A stretch of DNA of 64,000 bases from Erysipelotrichaceae bacterium (GTDB lineage Bacteria > Bacillota_I > Bacilli_A > Erysipelotrichales > Erysipelotrichaceae), in NCBI GenBank assembly GCA_030694975.1, contig JAUYTU010000040.1:1-64000 (forward strand), given 5' to 3'. Positions within the stretch are counted from its first letter, which is position 1. Every line of letters begins with the position of its first letter. Positions 19,537-27,293 of the stretch are shown piece after piece. The translations under genes were made by a program, and so were the position numbers. The notes beneath the pieces are model-generated. The model had not been told where the DNA came from, ran no database searches, and saw only the letters and a program-made list of their open reading frames with translations.

Positions 19537-19949
19537 ACAAAAGCGTAACATTTTTAAAGAAACGATTATAAATAGAGAAAAAATACACGCATAGGGGGGT
19601 AGGTTTTTAAAGGTCTAAATGGCATAATGAGTTTAAAGAGTTGATTCTAATTTGAAACATTTAGGGGGCAGACCAAGGTGGGTAAATCGTGTAACAAACG
19701 AACTGGGTATACATATACGATTGAAATAATGACTCAACAAAACAAGGATCATATCAGGCTATTGTTCACCGGATTTAGTGGTTTAGTATAAGAAATATTC
19801 AAGTCATTTTGAGGTTTTGAAGTGGCACAGTTTGTAGCGAAACAGTGGCACTGTTTAAGCTACGTATGCAGAGAGTTAAGACAGTTTACTCATAATGCTT
19901 GATAATACCTCTGCTTATAGTATAATTTGACTTATAGGAGGTATATATT
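19537..19949. other. Non-coding remnant of a decayed integrated element (left part)
   Basis: No convincing gene is present. Immediately after repeat copy 1, a 20-mer AGTGTAACAAAAGCGTAACA (19531-19550) recurs with two changes at 20444-20463. This resembles integrase arm-site repeats. At 19821-19856 the motif AGTGGCACNGTTT occurs twice 23 bp apart, reminiscent of IS21-family end repeats. A promoter TTGATA-16-TATAAT (19899-19926) serves the small gene that follows. Confidence 0.5.
19899..19926 (+). promoter_or_regulatory. Promoter of the 58-aa membrane protein gene
   Basis: -35 TTGATA (19899-19904) and a perfect -10 TATAAT (19921-19926) are separated by 16 bp. They lie 24 bases before the start codon, with AGGAGG in between. 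Confidence 0.7.
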
Positions 19950-20126
19950 ATGAATTTGAAATTATCAGCACCAAAAACAATTACTTTTATCATCGCAGTC
20001 GTAATGGCCGTTGTAGGTTTATTAATATCACAAGGTATTGTCGGAGCGATATTGTTTCCACCACTTACTTGGGTGCTTATTGCCTTTGTAGTATTAGCGC
20101 TTGGTAATCTTCTCAAAGGTTTATAG
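19950..20126 (+). CDS. Small hydrophobic membrane protein (58 aa)
   Basis: A short gene with its own promoter, a consensus AGGAGG eight bases before ATG, and a terminator downstream. The product starts MNLKLSAPKTITFIIAVVMA and has two hydrophobic stretches (about residues 10-27 and 32-53), ending in ALGNLLKGL. Similar small proteins with a lysine/proline-rich start and the same ending recur in Firmicutes, as far as I recall, but their function is unknown to me. It is the only intact gene between the two tRNA-Thr repeats, so it may be cargo of the former element. Confidence 0.75.
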   Translation: MNLKLSAPKTITFIIAVVMAVVGLLISQGIVGAILFPPLTWVLIAFVVLALGNLLKGL

Positions 20127-20576
20127 AAAAGATTGAATACCTTCATAGAGTAAGACTTAAAGGACTGTTTGAGGATTGATTTCTGCATTTTGTAGGAATC
20201 AATCCTTTTAATTTGAAATTTATCTCTCTTATTTCATGGATGAAAATTAATATCCATAAGTACTCTTCAAGTGAGCATCGAGGATTATCATAATCTACAC
20301 CTATTTAGATAGATGCTAACCTTACGTTGATTTAAATCCTTAATTCTTATTACTAAGTTCAAAATCGTCACAGTACTAGTTCTTATATCGTATTTTAAAC
20401 TCATCAGCTTAATAAGGACAAAAATATTTAAGCCAAGATATCAAGTGTAGCAAAAGTGTAACAATTTTAGGATTTATAAATAAACATTTATGCAATTATT
20501 GTCAAAAATAGTGATTATTTACCAAAATTTGTGCGTATTTATCACTGTCAGGACATAAAACACTCACAAACTAGAT
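20127..20576. other. Non-coding remnant of a decayed integrated element (right part)
   Basis: After the small-gene terminator (20172-20209), nothing coding is visible. The 20-mer arm-like repeat AGTGTAGCAAAAGTGTAACA (20444-20463) is the clearest structure. The rest is A+T-rich and featureless up to repeat copy 2. Confidence 0.5.
20172..20209 (+). terminator. Terminator of the 58-aa gene
   Basis: Arms AGGATTGATT (20172-20181) and AATCAATCCT (20197-20206) are followed by TTTT. It is 45 bases after the stop codon. Confidence 0.8.
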
Positions 20577-20649
20577 TCCTGTTGCCGGCACCATGTTTGA
20601 AATAACCTAGTAAACACTAGGTTTTTTATATGTCGAAATTGAAAGTGTG
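20577..20649 (+). repeat. Direct repeat copy 2 (orphan tRNA-Thr 3' end; att-like)
   Basis: A near copy of 19464-19536, offset by 1,113 bp. It contains the tRNA 3' acceptor strand with CCA and the tRNA terminator, but the upstream tRNA body is missing. The sequence before it (CACAAACTAGAT) is unrelated to tRNA. About 180 bp without a gene follow before the photolyase. Confidence 0.85.
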
Positions 20650-20828
20650 ATCAGAACTTTAATTGATAAAAAACCGATTACTAAAAATATCATATTTAAG
20701 TTATAATTTGCGTATTAAAGAGTAACAAATCAGTGAACAGTGCTAATGAAAATTGAAGCAAGTACTGGGGATATTAGTAAGTGTAGTTTGTCTTTGTGTG
20801 AAAATCATTAATAGAGAGGAATATATTC

Positions 20829-22151
20829 ATGAATGAAGCAACGGTCATCTATCCACTTCAATTATTTGCGAATTCACCTGCTCTACAAATCGGACGGAGA
20901 GTATTTCTTGTTGAAGAACCACTCATCTTGTCATACAATCCCATTCACAACCAAAAGTTAGTGCTACACAAATTAAGTATGGACGCGTATGAACAGCGTC
21001 TAATAAAAGAAGGGTACGAGGTAAAACGTCTTACGATCGAGAAATTCCCCTCTACGAAAGAGGTTTTTGCCTATCTCAAAACCGAAGGGGTGCAGGCACT
21101 ACACATTGTCGATACTACGGATTGTTATTTGGAGAGGGCAATAACAGAATCTACGATCAATCGAATTTGGTATGAATCACCGCTATTTATACTAACGAAA
21201 GAGGATGCGGTTGCCAGATATAAAAGTGCAAAGAAAAGCATGGCAAGTTTCTATAAAAAAATCCGTCAAGACAAAAACATCTTAATGGAGGGACAGTCCA
21301 AGCCCATTGGCGGACAGTGGAGTTTCGATGAAGAAAATCGCAAGAAGCTTCCGAAAAATGTCGTGCTTCCCATCGATATAGTTCTTGATACAAGTTTTGA
21401 CTCTTTTGAAATGAAGAAATGGCTCGACACTGTACACACAGAAAGATATGGAGATATGAAAAGTTGGTTACCGTATACACATGAGGATGCAGATGCATTT
21501 TTACAGAGCTTTTTTGAAGAGCGATTTGCTGATTTTGGGGTATATGAAGATGCACTTACGGAAAAAAGTGTACGACTGTTTCACTCAACGGTGTCACCCC
21601 TTTTAAATATTGGACTACTTGAGCCCAAACAGGTGGTCGATCGCGCAATACTCTATGCGACCGCGCATGATGTACCTCTAAATTCGTTAGAAGGTTTTGT
21701 GCGACAGATGATTGGCTGGCGGGAGTTTATGCGTGCGGCATATGAATGTGACGGAACGACCATGCGTACTAAAAATTTCTGGAAGCATACAAGAAGCTTG
21801 CCTAATGGATTTTGGACAGCTAAAACAGGTATCGAGCCGGTTGACAGTAGCATCCAAAAAGCGTTGTTATATGGCTACAATCACCATATTGAAAGACTGA
21901 TGGTTCTCGGCAACTTTATGTTGCTCTGTCAAATTCATCCGGATCAAGTATATCGATGGTTTATGGCAATGTATGTGGATGCGTATGATTGGGTGATGGT
22001 GCCAAATGTGTATGGGATGAGTCAGTTTGCTGATGGTGGGATCTTTGCTACAAAGCCGTATATTTCAGGTAGTAATTACATTAGAAAAATGTCGGACTAC
22101 CGTGGGGAGATTGGGAAGACATATGGACTGCGTTGTATTGGAATTTTATAG
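20829..22151 (+). CDS. Cryptochrome/photolyase-related protein, frameshifted near the C-terminus
   Basis: FAD-binding DNA photolyase-related protein (DPRP family), which would repair UV photoproducts with light. Landmarks are GWREFMRAAYE (about residue 297), HHIERLMVLGNF (about 355) and the FAD-pocket stretch MYVDAYDWVMVPNVYGMSQFADGG, followed by TKPYISGSNYIRKMSDYRG. At residue 425 the frame is lost and the ORF ends early at residue 440. The expected C-terminus continues in another frame to 22291. The start follows GAGAGGAA. The restored tail lacks the cysteines that bind the iron-sulfur cluster in FeS-BCP photolyases. Confidence 0.82.
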   Translation: MNEATVIYPLQLFANSPALQIGRRVFLVEEPLILSYNPIHNQKLVLHKLSMDAYEQRLIKEGYEVKRLTIEKFPSTKEVFAYLKTEGVQALHIVDTTDCYLERAITESTINRIWYESPLFILTKEDAVARYKSAKKSMASFYKKIRQDKNILMEGQSKPIGGQWSFDEENRKKLPKNVVLPIDIVLDTSFDSFEMKKWLDTVHTERYGDMKSWLPYTHEDADAFLQSFFEERFADFGVYEDALTEKSVRLFHSTVSPLLNIGLLEPKQVVDRAILYATAHDVPLNSLEGFVRQMIGWREFMRAAYECDGTTMRTKNFWKHTRSLPNGFWTAKTGIEPVDSSIQKALLYGYNHHIERLMVLGNFMLLCQIHPDQVYRWFMAMYVDAYDWVMVPNVYGMSQFADGGIFATKPYISGSNYIRKMSDYRGEIGKTYGLRCIGIL

Positions 22152-22291
22152 CGTCTCATTATAATTTTTTCGCAAGCAATCATCGACTTTCAATGATGCC
22201 AAAACTTCTCGATAAAATGGAACAAACTAAAAAAGATAACTATTTACTCAAGGCAAAAGAATACTTGTCACAGTTAAAACACGATTCTTAA
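22106..22291 (+). pseudogene. Out-of-frame C-terminal tail of the photolyase
   Basis: Reading from GGA at 22106 in the shifted frame gives GDWEDIWTALYWNFIASH and then FFASNHRLSMMPKLLDKM up to TAA at 22289-22291, 61 codons. This is the expected C-terminal helix region of the family. The frame is lost in the G run at 22104-22107 (four Gs); five Gs would restore a protein of about 487 aa. Either a real mutation or a homopolymer sequencing error. Confidence 0.85.
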
Positions 22292-22310
22292 ATAATTAGG
22301 TAGAAGTATT

Positions 22311-23453
22311 TTATAGCTCGAACAGTTCCCGATCAAATCTTGTCAGAAATTCTGCTCCGGTCTCTGTAACCAAAATCATATCTTCAACACGCATATAGCA
22401 CTCATCCACAAAGAACATTTTGGGTTCACTACAAAACACCATTCCCGGTTTAAGAATGTAATCTGTGCTTCGGTTGACCATCGGATGTTCATGACAATCT
22501 ATTCCGATTTGATGTCCAAGCATGCCTGAGTCCTGAAAGCGAAGGTAACTTCCATAACCCAACTCAGTTACCTTCTTTAAAACCAAGTCATACAGTTCAC
22601 TGTTATTGGTTTTATGAGGAACAATGTTTTCAACCATATATTGTTGAGCGGCATGCAAAGCTTTATAACCATTCTTTACCAAATCGGAGGGTTTACCAAA
22701 GAATAGAGTCCTTCCCCAGTCACTGCAATAACCATTTTGAACATACCCGACATCAAAGGCGATCGCCGTGCCTTCAAGAAGAACACTATCCCGTGAGAAG
22801 GTCAGAGCATCTTTCGCAAGCGGAGTTTTTCTTGTTTTTAACCCACACGTGGGTGAGAATGAAAAGTCAGGAATATTGTTTGTAAAGCCATAATCCATTA
22901 ACAGTTGTTCGATTTCCCGTTGTGACATGCCTTCTTTCAGGTTTTTGCGAACAAATTCTACAGCGAGATCCGTAAACTCAGCCATCTTTCTGAGTGCTTT
23001 GATCTCATCTTCATCTTTAATGGTTCTTAAATCATTCAACAACTCCTCTGCATCTACGATTTCAATCGTAGAGTCAATGGCCAGAAGAGTTTCCTTGATA
23101 AAATCATGACAATTAAATCCGATTCCTATCTTTTTCTCATGAATAAAACGGGATAGTGTATCCTCCATTTGATCCATATAGGAAATATACAGATTTGTGA
23201 AATCAGTAAATGTATCTTTCAACGAAGGAATACAACAAATAAACCTTTCCCCACGATGGTTCAGATAGAAAAGTGCTTCCGGAACGGTTCTCGCACTTGA
23301 TTTTCCGGTAATATTATTCATGCTCGTACGCTGCCAAAAATAGTTTGGTGTGTCGGCTAAATATTGAAAATTAGCGCTTGAAGCATATAATAAACCCTCA
23401 ATATTGTTTTTCTTCATTATTTCCAATGTCTTTGAAATTCGACTGTTCTTCAT
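22311..23453 (-). CDS. M24 family metallopeptidase (Xaa-Pro aminopeptidase-like)
   Basis: A 380-aa two-domain protein. A creatinase-type N-domain (about 1-130) precedes a pita-bread metallopeptidase domain (about 140-375). The five metal ligands are visible in AFDVGY (Asp), CSDWGRT (Asp), LGHQIG (His), SEPKMF (Glu) and RVEDM (Glu). It should cleave an N-terminal residue before proline, or another small amide. The start is the ATG at 23453, after GGGAGG; the longer frame would overlap the regulator gene. It lies directly downstream of the YeiL-like regulator and is probably cotranscribed with it. Confidence 0.85.
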   Translation of the reverse strand: MKNSRISKTLEIMKKNNIEGLLYASSANFQYLADTPNYFWQRTSMNNITGKSSARTVPEALFYLNHRGERFICCIPSLKDTFTDFTNLYISYMDQMEDTLSRFIHEKKIGIGFNCHDFIKETLLAIDSTIEIVDAEELLNDLRTIKDEDEIKALRKMAEFTDLAVEFVRKNLKEGMSQREIEQLLMDYGFTNNIPDFSFSPTCGLKTRKTPLAKDALTFSRDSVLLEGTAIAFDVGYVQNGYCSDWGRTLFFGKPSDLVKNGYKALHAAQQYMVENIVPHKTNNSELYDLVLKKVTELGYGSYLRFQDSGMLGHQIGIDCHEHPMVNRSTDYILKPGMVFCSEPKMFFVDECYMRVEDMILVTETGAEFLTRFDRELFEL

Positions 23454-23470
23454 GGATTTTCCTCCCTTAA

Positions 23471-24133
23471 TCAAAATTGTTCAATATGTTTGTGAAGCCG
23501 GGGAATATCTATCTGATATCCACTTTTGTTTTTCACCAAAATTCTTTTCGTGGTAAGTGACTTTATCGTTCGAAGCAGATGACGATAGCTCGTACCCAAC
23601 ATATCTGCCGTGTCCGTCAGTCGAGCATCAAATGTCCCATGATTACTAACTTTCAACAAGTGAACACACAGACGATACTCTAAAGGCATCAAACGGCTTG
23701 CGGCACTGTGTTGTAACGAAGCATAAAGCTTATTTGCTAAGATTTGCGATACTTTGCGTAAAAACGCATTGTTGCTAAGCAGGTAATCACGATAAACTGT
23801 AAGAGGTAAAGAAATACATATCATTTCAGAGTCGGCGATCACTGTTGTCATTGTTGCGAAGTTCATAATGAGTTCATAGTCACCGATGACATAGCCCTTT
23901 TTAAAGATGTTCAAAATCAAAGATTTACCGTTGCGCTCATTAACATACGAGCGGCCATGGCCTGCGACGCAAATCAAAAAGTAGCCGATGAAACGATTTT
24001 CCTGACACACAATATCCCCATTATCATACATGAAAACCGAAAGATCGTTGCGATCAATGTACTCAATCCCAAAGTTTTGTAATGTATCAATATATTTCTC
24101 ATCAAAGATAAATTTCCGCATTTCATCCACCAT
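23471..24133 (-). CDS. yeiL: Crp/Fnr family regulator, YeiL-like
   Basis: A 220-aa regulator with a cyclic-nucleotide-binding-like beta-roll (about residues 20-120), a dimer helix, and a C-terminal winged helix (about 165-215). FLRKVSQILANKLY, followed by a helix-turn-helix with GTSYRHLLRTIK, matches YeiL of enterobacteria, a stationary-phase Fnr-like regulator. No cysteine cluster for an Fe-S centre is obvious. The palindrome TGACATATGTCA lies just upstream of the start, suggesting autoregulation. A second possible start is the Met at 24121. It shares an operon with the M24 peptidase and is divergent from the nitroreductase. Confidence 0.75.
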   Translation of the reverse strand: MVDEMRKFIFDEKYIDTLQNFGIEYIDRNDLSVFMYDNGDIVCQENRFIGYFLICVAGHGRSYVNERNGKSLILNIFKKGYVIGDYELIMNFATMTTVIADSEMICISLPLTVYRDYLLSNNAFLRKVSQILANKLYASLQHSAASRLMPLEYRLCVHLLKVSNHGTFDARLTDTADMLGTSYRHLLRTIKSLTTKRILVKNKSGYQIDIPRLHKHIEQF

Positions 24134-24134
24134 G

Positions 24135-24146
24135 TGACATATGTCA
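24135..24146. promoter_or_regulatory. Crp/Fnr-type palindrome upstream of the YeiL-like gene
   Basis: TGACATATGTCA is a perfect 12-bp palindrome, extended to near symmetry by flanking AT. It is between the divergent regulator and nitroreductase genes and almost touches the regulator start codon. Binding by the neighbouring regulator is inferred from position. Confidence 0.5.
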
Positions 24147-24208
24147 TATCCTTTATCATTATATCAAGTTAAAATATGGATATAAACAATTAACTTTAGG
24201 AGGTAATT

Positions 24209-24718
24209 ATGGATTTTCTAACACTCAGTAAAAATAGGTATTCGGTTCGCAGTTATTCCGATACACCGGTAAGCGATGATCTCATTGAAAAGATTTTGAT
24301 TGCTGCTCAAAATGCTCCGACGGCGCATAACAATCAGCCTCAAGTCATTTATGTCATGCGTTCACAAGAAGCTTTGGACATTGTCGATGCATCGACACGC
24401 GCCAGATTCGGTGCGCCGCTGGTATTTGTGGTCTGCTACGACTCAAATTTGAGTTGGAAGAGCAAAGACGGAAGAGATAGCGGACATTGGGATGCCAGTA
24501 TTATTGCTACTCATATACTGCTTGAAGCAACTGATCTGGGATTAGGCTCGCTTTGGATTGGAATGTTCAAACCGGATGTGCTTAAAGAGAAACTCGAATT
24601 ACCAGAAAACATTGTCCCGGTATGTGTATTGCCGGTCGGATATGCCTCTGAAACCAGCACACCCATCAACTTACACGATTTGCGCAGACCTCTATCAGAA
24701 ACCGTCAAATTCAAATGA
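24209..24718 (+). CDS. Nitroreductase family protein
   Basis: A 169-aa FMN-dependent NAD(P)H oxidoreductase of the nitroreductase fold. The N-terminal FMN-phosphate motif NRYSVRSYSDTPV (residues 8-20) and APTAHNNQPQ (about 36-45) are typical. The C-terminal LPVGYAS and R residues are also conserved. The length matches the short members of the family. The physiological substrate is unknown. The ATG follows TTAGGAGG. It is divergently transcribed from the YeiL-like gene and ends in a small terminator. Confidence 0.87.
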   Translation: MDFLTLSKNRYSVRSYSDTPVSDDLIEKILIAAQNAPTAHNNQPQVIYVMRSQEALDIVDASTRARFGAPLVFVVCYDSNLSWKSKDGRDSGHWDASIIATHILLEATDLGLGSLWIGMFKPDVLKEKLELPENIVPVCVLPVGYASETSTPINLHDLRRPLSETVKFK

Positions 24719-24722
24719 AACT

Positions 24723-24744
24723 AACTCGCGTTGCGAGTTTTCTT
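24723..24744 (+). terminator. Terminator of the nitroreductase gene
   Basis: AACTCGC and GCGAGTT enclose a GTT loop and are followed by TTCTT. It begins five bases after the stop codon. Confidence 0.7.
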
Positions 24745-24843
24745 ATGAGCATGCTAGGGTTTGATTACTGAATACAGGAGCAATTACAATTTCTGCTATA
24801 ATAAAATCACAGAATCAATATACAACGGAGAGAGTGAATTTAT

Positions 24844-25371
24844 ATGAGCAACATAGCACTTTTAATTGTCGACATGCAAGTAGGAATACTTGAGAACCAA
24901 GACTTTCCGATTTTTCAAAAAGAACAGCTTATATCTAACATTAATACATTGATTTCAAAAGCAAAAACAGCCCACAAACTCGTTATCTTTATCCGCCATA
25001 CGGAAGCGTCCGGTCCTCTTGAAATGAACACGTCAGGATGGCATATTTCTTCAGAGATAAAGGTTGATGAGCAGGATATCATCATCAACAAATACACCCC
25101 GGACTGTTTTCATCAAACGCCACTTTTAGGTTTGCTTGAAGAGCAAAGTATTCAGACGTTGGTAATCGCCGGTTTACAAAGTGAGTACTGTATAGACACC
25201 ACGTGTCGAAGAGCCTTTACGCTCGGATATTCAACGATTCTCGTAAGTGATGCACATAGTACATTTGATAACGACATTCTATCTGCCCAGAAGATTATTG
25301 AGCATCACAATCAAGTGCTCTACGATTGGTTTGTGAGCCTAAACCGACACGATCAGATTAAATTTATCTAG
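24844..25371 (+). CDS. Isochorismatase-like cysteine hydrolase
   Basis: A 175-aa hydrolase of the isochorismatase/nicotinamidase superfamily. The triad is visible: Asp10 in LIVDMQ, a lysine in NKYTPDCF (about residue 81), and Cys in GLQSEYC (about residue 117). The following DTTCRRAFTLGY helix is also typical. The substrate cannot be told from sequence. An extended -10 (TGCTATAAT at about 24794-24802) precedes the gene, with GGAGAG before the ATG. It is flanked by terminators and so is monocistronic. Confidence 0.85.
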   Translation: MSNIALLIVDMQVGILENQDFPIFQKEQLISNINTLISKAKTAHKLVIFIRHTEASGPLEMNTSGWHISSEIKVDEQDIIINKYTPDCFHQTPLLGLLEEQSIQTLVIAGLQSEYCIDTTCRRAFTLGYSTILVSDAHSTFDNDILSAQKIIEHHNQVLYDWFVSLNRHDQIKFI

Positions 25372-25413
25372 ATGGACTTTTTAAATATTGAACATCCCAT
25401 ATACAATATTATG

Positions 25414-25447
25414 AACTCTGGAAGAACAAATATAGCCAGAGTTTTTT
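25414..25447 (+). terminator. Terminator of the isochorismatase-like gene
   Basis: Arms AACTCTGG (25414-25421) and CCAGAGTT (25436-25443) are followed by a T run. Confidence 0.8.
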
Positions 25448-25588
25448 ATAACTAAATCTTATGGTTACTCATATAATAATTGTGTTTTATTCAGACGGCT
25501 TAAATGATAAAATACAAACATATTGTTAGAATGCCACGGAAAAGCTGTAGATACGTATTTTCAAATCACTGATAAAGGAGTAATATAA

Positions 25589-26830
25589 ATGAAAAATACA
25601 TTTAACAAAGGAATTGTTGTTTTAGTAGCAGGTATCGGCGTGAACTTAATGTTAGGCACTCTGTATTCATGGGGTGTAATTTCGGCCGCATTAGTTAATC
25701 GCGGATGGAGTGTTACGGCAACACAAATCCCCTATATGGTAGCTTGTGCGATGTTCGCATTGTCTATGGTTCCTGCAGGTAAATTACAGGATAGATTTGG
25801 TCCAAGACAAGTAATTATGGGAAGTGCTGTTTTAGCAGGTATCGGACTGTCACTTTCCGGATTGTTGCTTAATCCAATTGCATTGGCAATCACTTTTGGC
25901 GTAATTTTTGGAGTTGCCATGGGTTTGGGATACGCTGCCCCAACCCCAGCAGCTGTCAAGTGGTTTCACCCAAGCAAAAGAGGCGTGATTTCCGGTGTTG
26001 TCGTAAGCGGTTTTGGGTTAGCACCTGTTTACATCGGACCGTTAACCACCTATCTTATTGCAAACTATGGAATTGAATCTACATTTCTGTTTTTAGGCGG
26101 TGCTTTCTTCATCGGTATCATGACATTATCTCAAATAATCAAGAATCCGCCGATCGGCTATGTGCCACCGGTTCCGGTAGATGTTGAGAAAGTTAAAGTT
26201 AAACCTACCTTCTCTACGAAGTCAACAAAAGAGTATGAGTCTGGCGAAATGTTAAAAACCAAACAGTTCAAGATTATTTGGTCAATGTTCGCTTGTGGAA
26301 CTTTCGCGGGTTTGCTAATTATAGGGCAACTTTCTAAGATTGGTCTGGAACAATCGGGTATAACCAACGGATTTATTTTAGCGGCACTTTATGCAGTATT
26401 TAATGCTCTGGGCCGTGTATCATGGGGAATCATTTCTGATCGCATCGGACGAACGAAATCCTTGTTTACCATGTTTGTTCTTCAAGTCATAGCGTATGTT
26501 CTACTGCCCTTTGCAACAACCCCCGCCATTCTTATGATCGGTGTAGCTACAGTAGGTTTCACCTTCGGCGGAATGCTAACAGTTTTCCCTTCGATAACGG
26601 GCGATTACTTTGGTATGAAAAACTTCGGAGTGAATTACGGATTCGTTATCACTGCTTGGGGGATTGGTGGAGTATTCGGTCCTTTAGTTGGCGGTCTGAT
26701 TCGCGATTTTACCGGTGGCTATACGTATAGTTATGTAATTTCAGGATTGTTAAGTTTAGTCGGTGTGTATCTAGCTTTAAAAGTTACGGCTCCTATTGCT
26801 GACAAAGCCCTTAAATCAACGACCCCCTAA
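25589..26830 (+). CDS. MFS transporter, OFA (oxalate/formate antiporter-like) family
   Basis: A 413-aa membrane protein with about twelve helices. The first helix segment GTLYSWGVISAALV, then GKLQDRFGPR in the loop between helices 2 and 3, place it in the OFA branch of the major facilitator superfamily. The second-half repeat ISDRIGRTKS is also present. OFA members move small organic acids such as oxalate or formate, but many have unknown substrates. The ATG follows AAAGGAG. It stands alone between terminators, so no pathway context is available. Confidence 0.85.
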   Translation: MKNTFNKGIVVLVAGIGVNLMLGTLYSWGVISAALVNRGWSVTATQIPYMVACAMFALSMVPAGKLQDRFGPRQVIMGSAVLAGIGLSLSGLLLNPIALAITFGVIFGVAMGLGYAAPTPAAVKWFHPSKRGVISGVVVSGFGLAPVYIGPLTTYLIANYGIESTFLFLGGAFFIGIMTLSQIIKNPPIGYVPPVPVDVEKVKVKPTFSTKSTKEYESGEMLKTKQFKIIWSMFACGTFAGLLIIGQLSKIGLEQSGITNGFILAALYAVFNALGRVSWGIISDRIGRTKSLFTMFVLQVIAYVLLPFATTPAILMIGVATVGFTFGGMLTVFPSITGDYFGMKNFGVNYGFVITAWGIGGVFGPLVGGLIRDFTGGYTYSYVISGLLSLVGVYLALKVTAPIADKALKSTTP

Positions 26831-26857
26831 AATTATTCACATTTGATATACTTAAAC

Positions 26858-26893
26858 AAGAACCAATTCTAGCAAAGACTTGGTTCTTTGTTT
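26858..26893 (+). terminator. Terminator of the MFS gene
   Basis: Arms AAGAACCAA (26858-26866) and TTGGTTCTT (26880-26888) are followed by TGTTT. Confidence 0.75.
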
Positions 26894-26983
26894 ACTATTT
26901 CCAATAGAAATTCGATAAATCGTATGTTATCCTTTAGTAAAGCAAAACAAAAGAAATTAAAAATTCTAAAAGGGGTAATCTAA

Positions 26984-27205
26984 ACGCCGATCGAAGTCGG
27001 AGAATTTGAAGTCGGATATGGATTGGCAAAAGACGCACATGGTGGCGACTGGCATCGCCAAGTCAGCTTGCTCGCTCAAGAAAGTATCGATAAGATGACG
27101 TCCAAGGGAGTCAAGGACGTAGTGCCCGGTAAGTTCGCCGAAAATATCACCACCGAGGGAATCGAGTTACACAAAATCCCCATCGGAGCGACGCGTCATT
27201 CTTGA
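26984..27205 (+). pseudogene. Decayed MOSC-domain gene fragment
   Basis: In-frame translation from ACG at 26984 gives TPIEVGEFEVGYGLAKDAHG, then GDWHRQVSLLAQESIDKM and PGKFAENITTEGIELHKIP. This is the middle of a MOSC (molybdenum cofactor sulfurase C-terminal-like) domain. A stop codon lies directly upstream (26981-26983), and the second half of the domain, with its conserved Cys, is missing after 27205. Upstream bases in another frame (to about 26941) may be the rest of the N-terminus. The segment looks more G+C-rich than its neighbours. A short product from TTG 27023 is possible but unlikely to be functional. Confidence 0.7.
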
Positions 27206-27293
27206 AATTTAATTAAAATTTAATCGAAGATTCAGAGGAAATATATCTATGATTGTTACAATGGGTTCAATCAAGAAAGAGAGGATTTAATCC

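Noticed and set aside
19886-20188. Leftward ORF of 100 codons in the tRNA-Thr scar
   Set aside because: It is antisense to the 58-aa gene, which has its own promoter, ribosome binding site and terminator.
27023-27205. MOSC fragment as a functional 60-aa gene from TTG
   Set aside because: MOSC homology continues upstream of the TTG to a stop codon, and the second half of the domain is missing, so decay is the better explanation.
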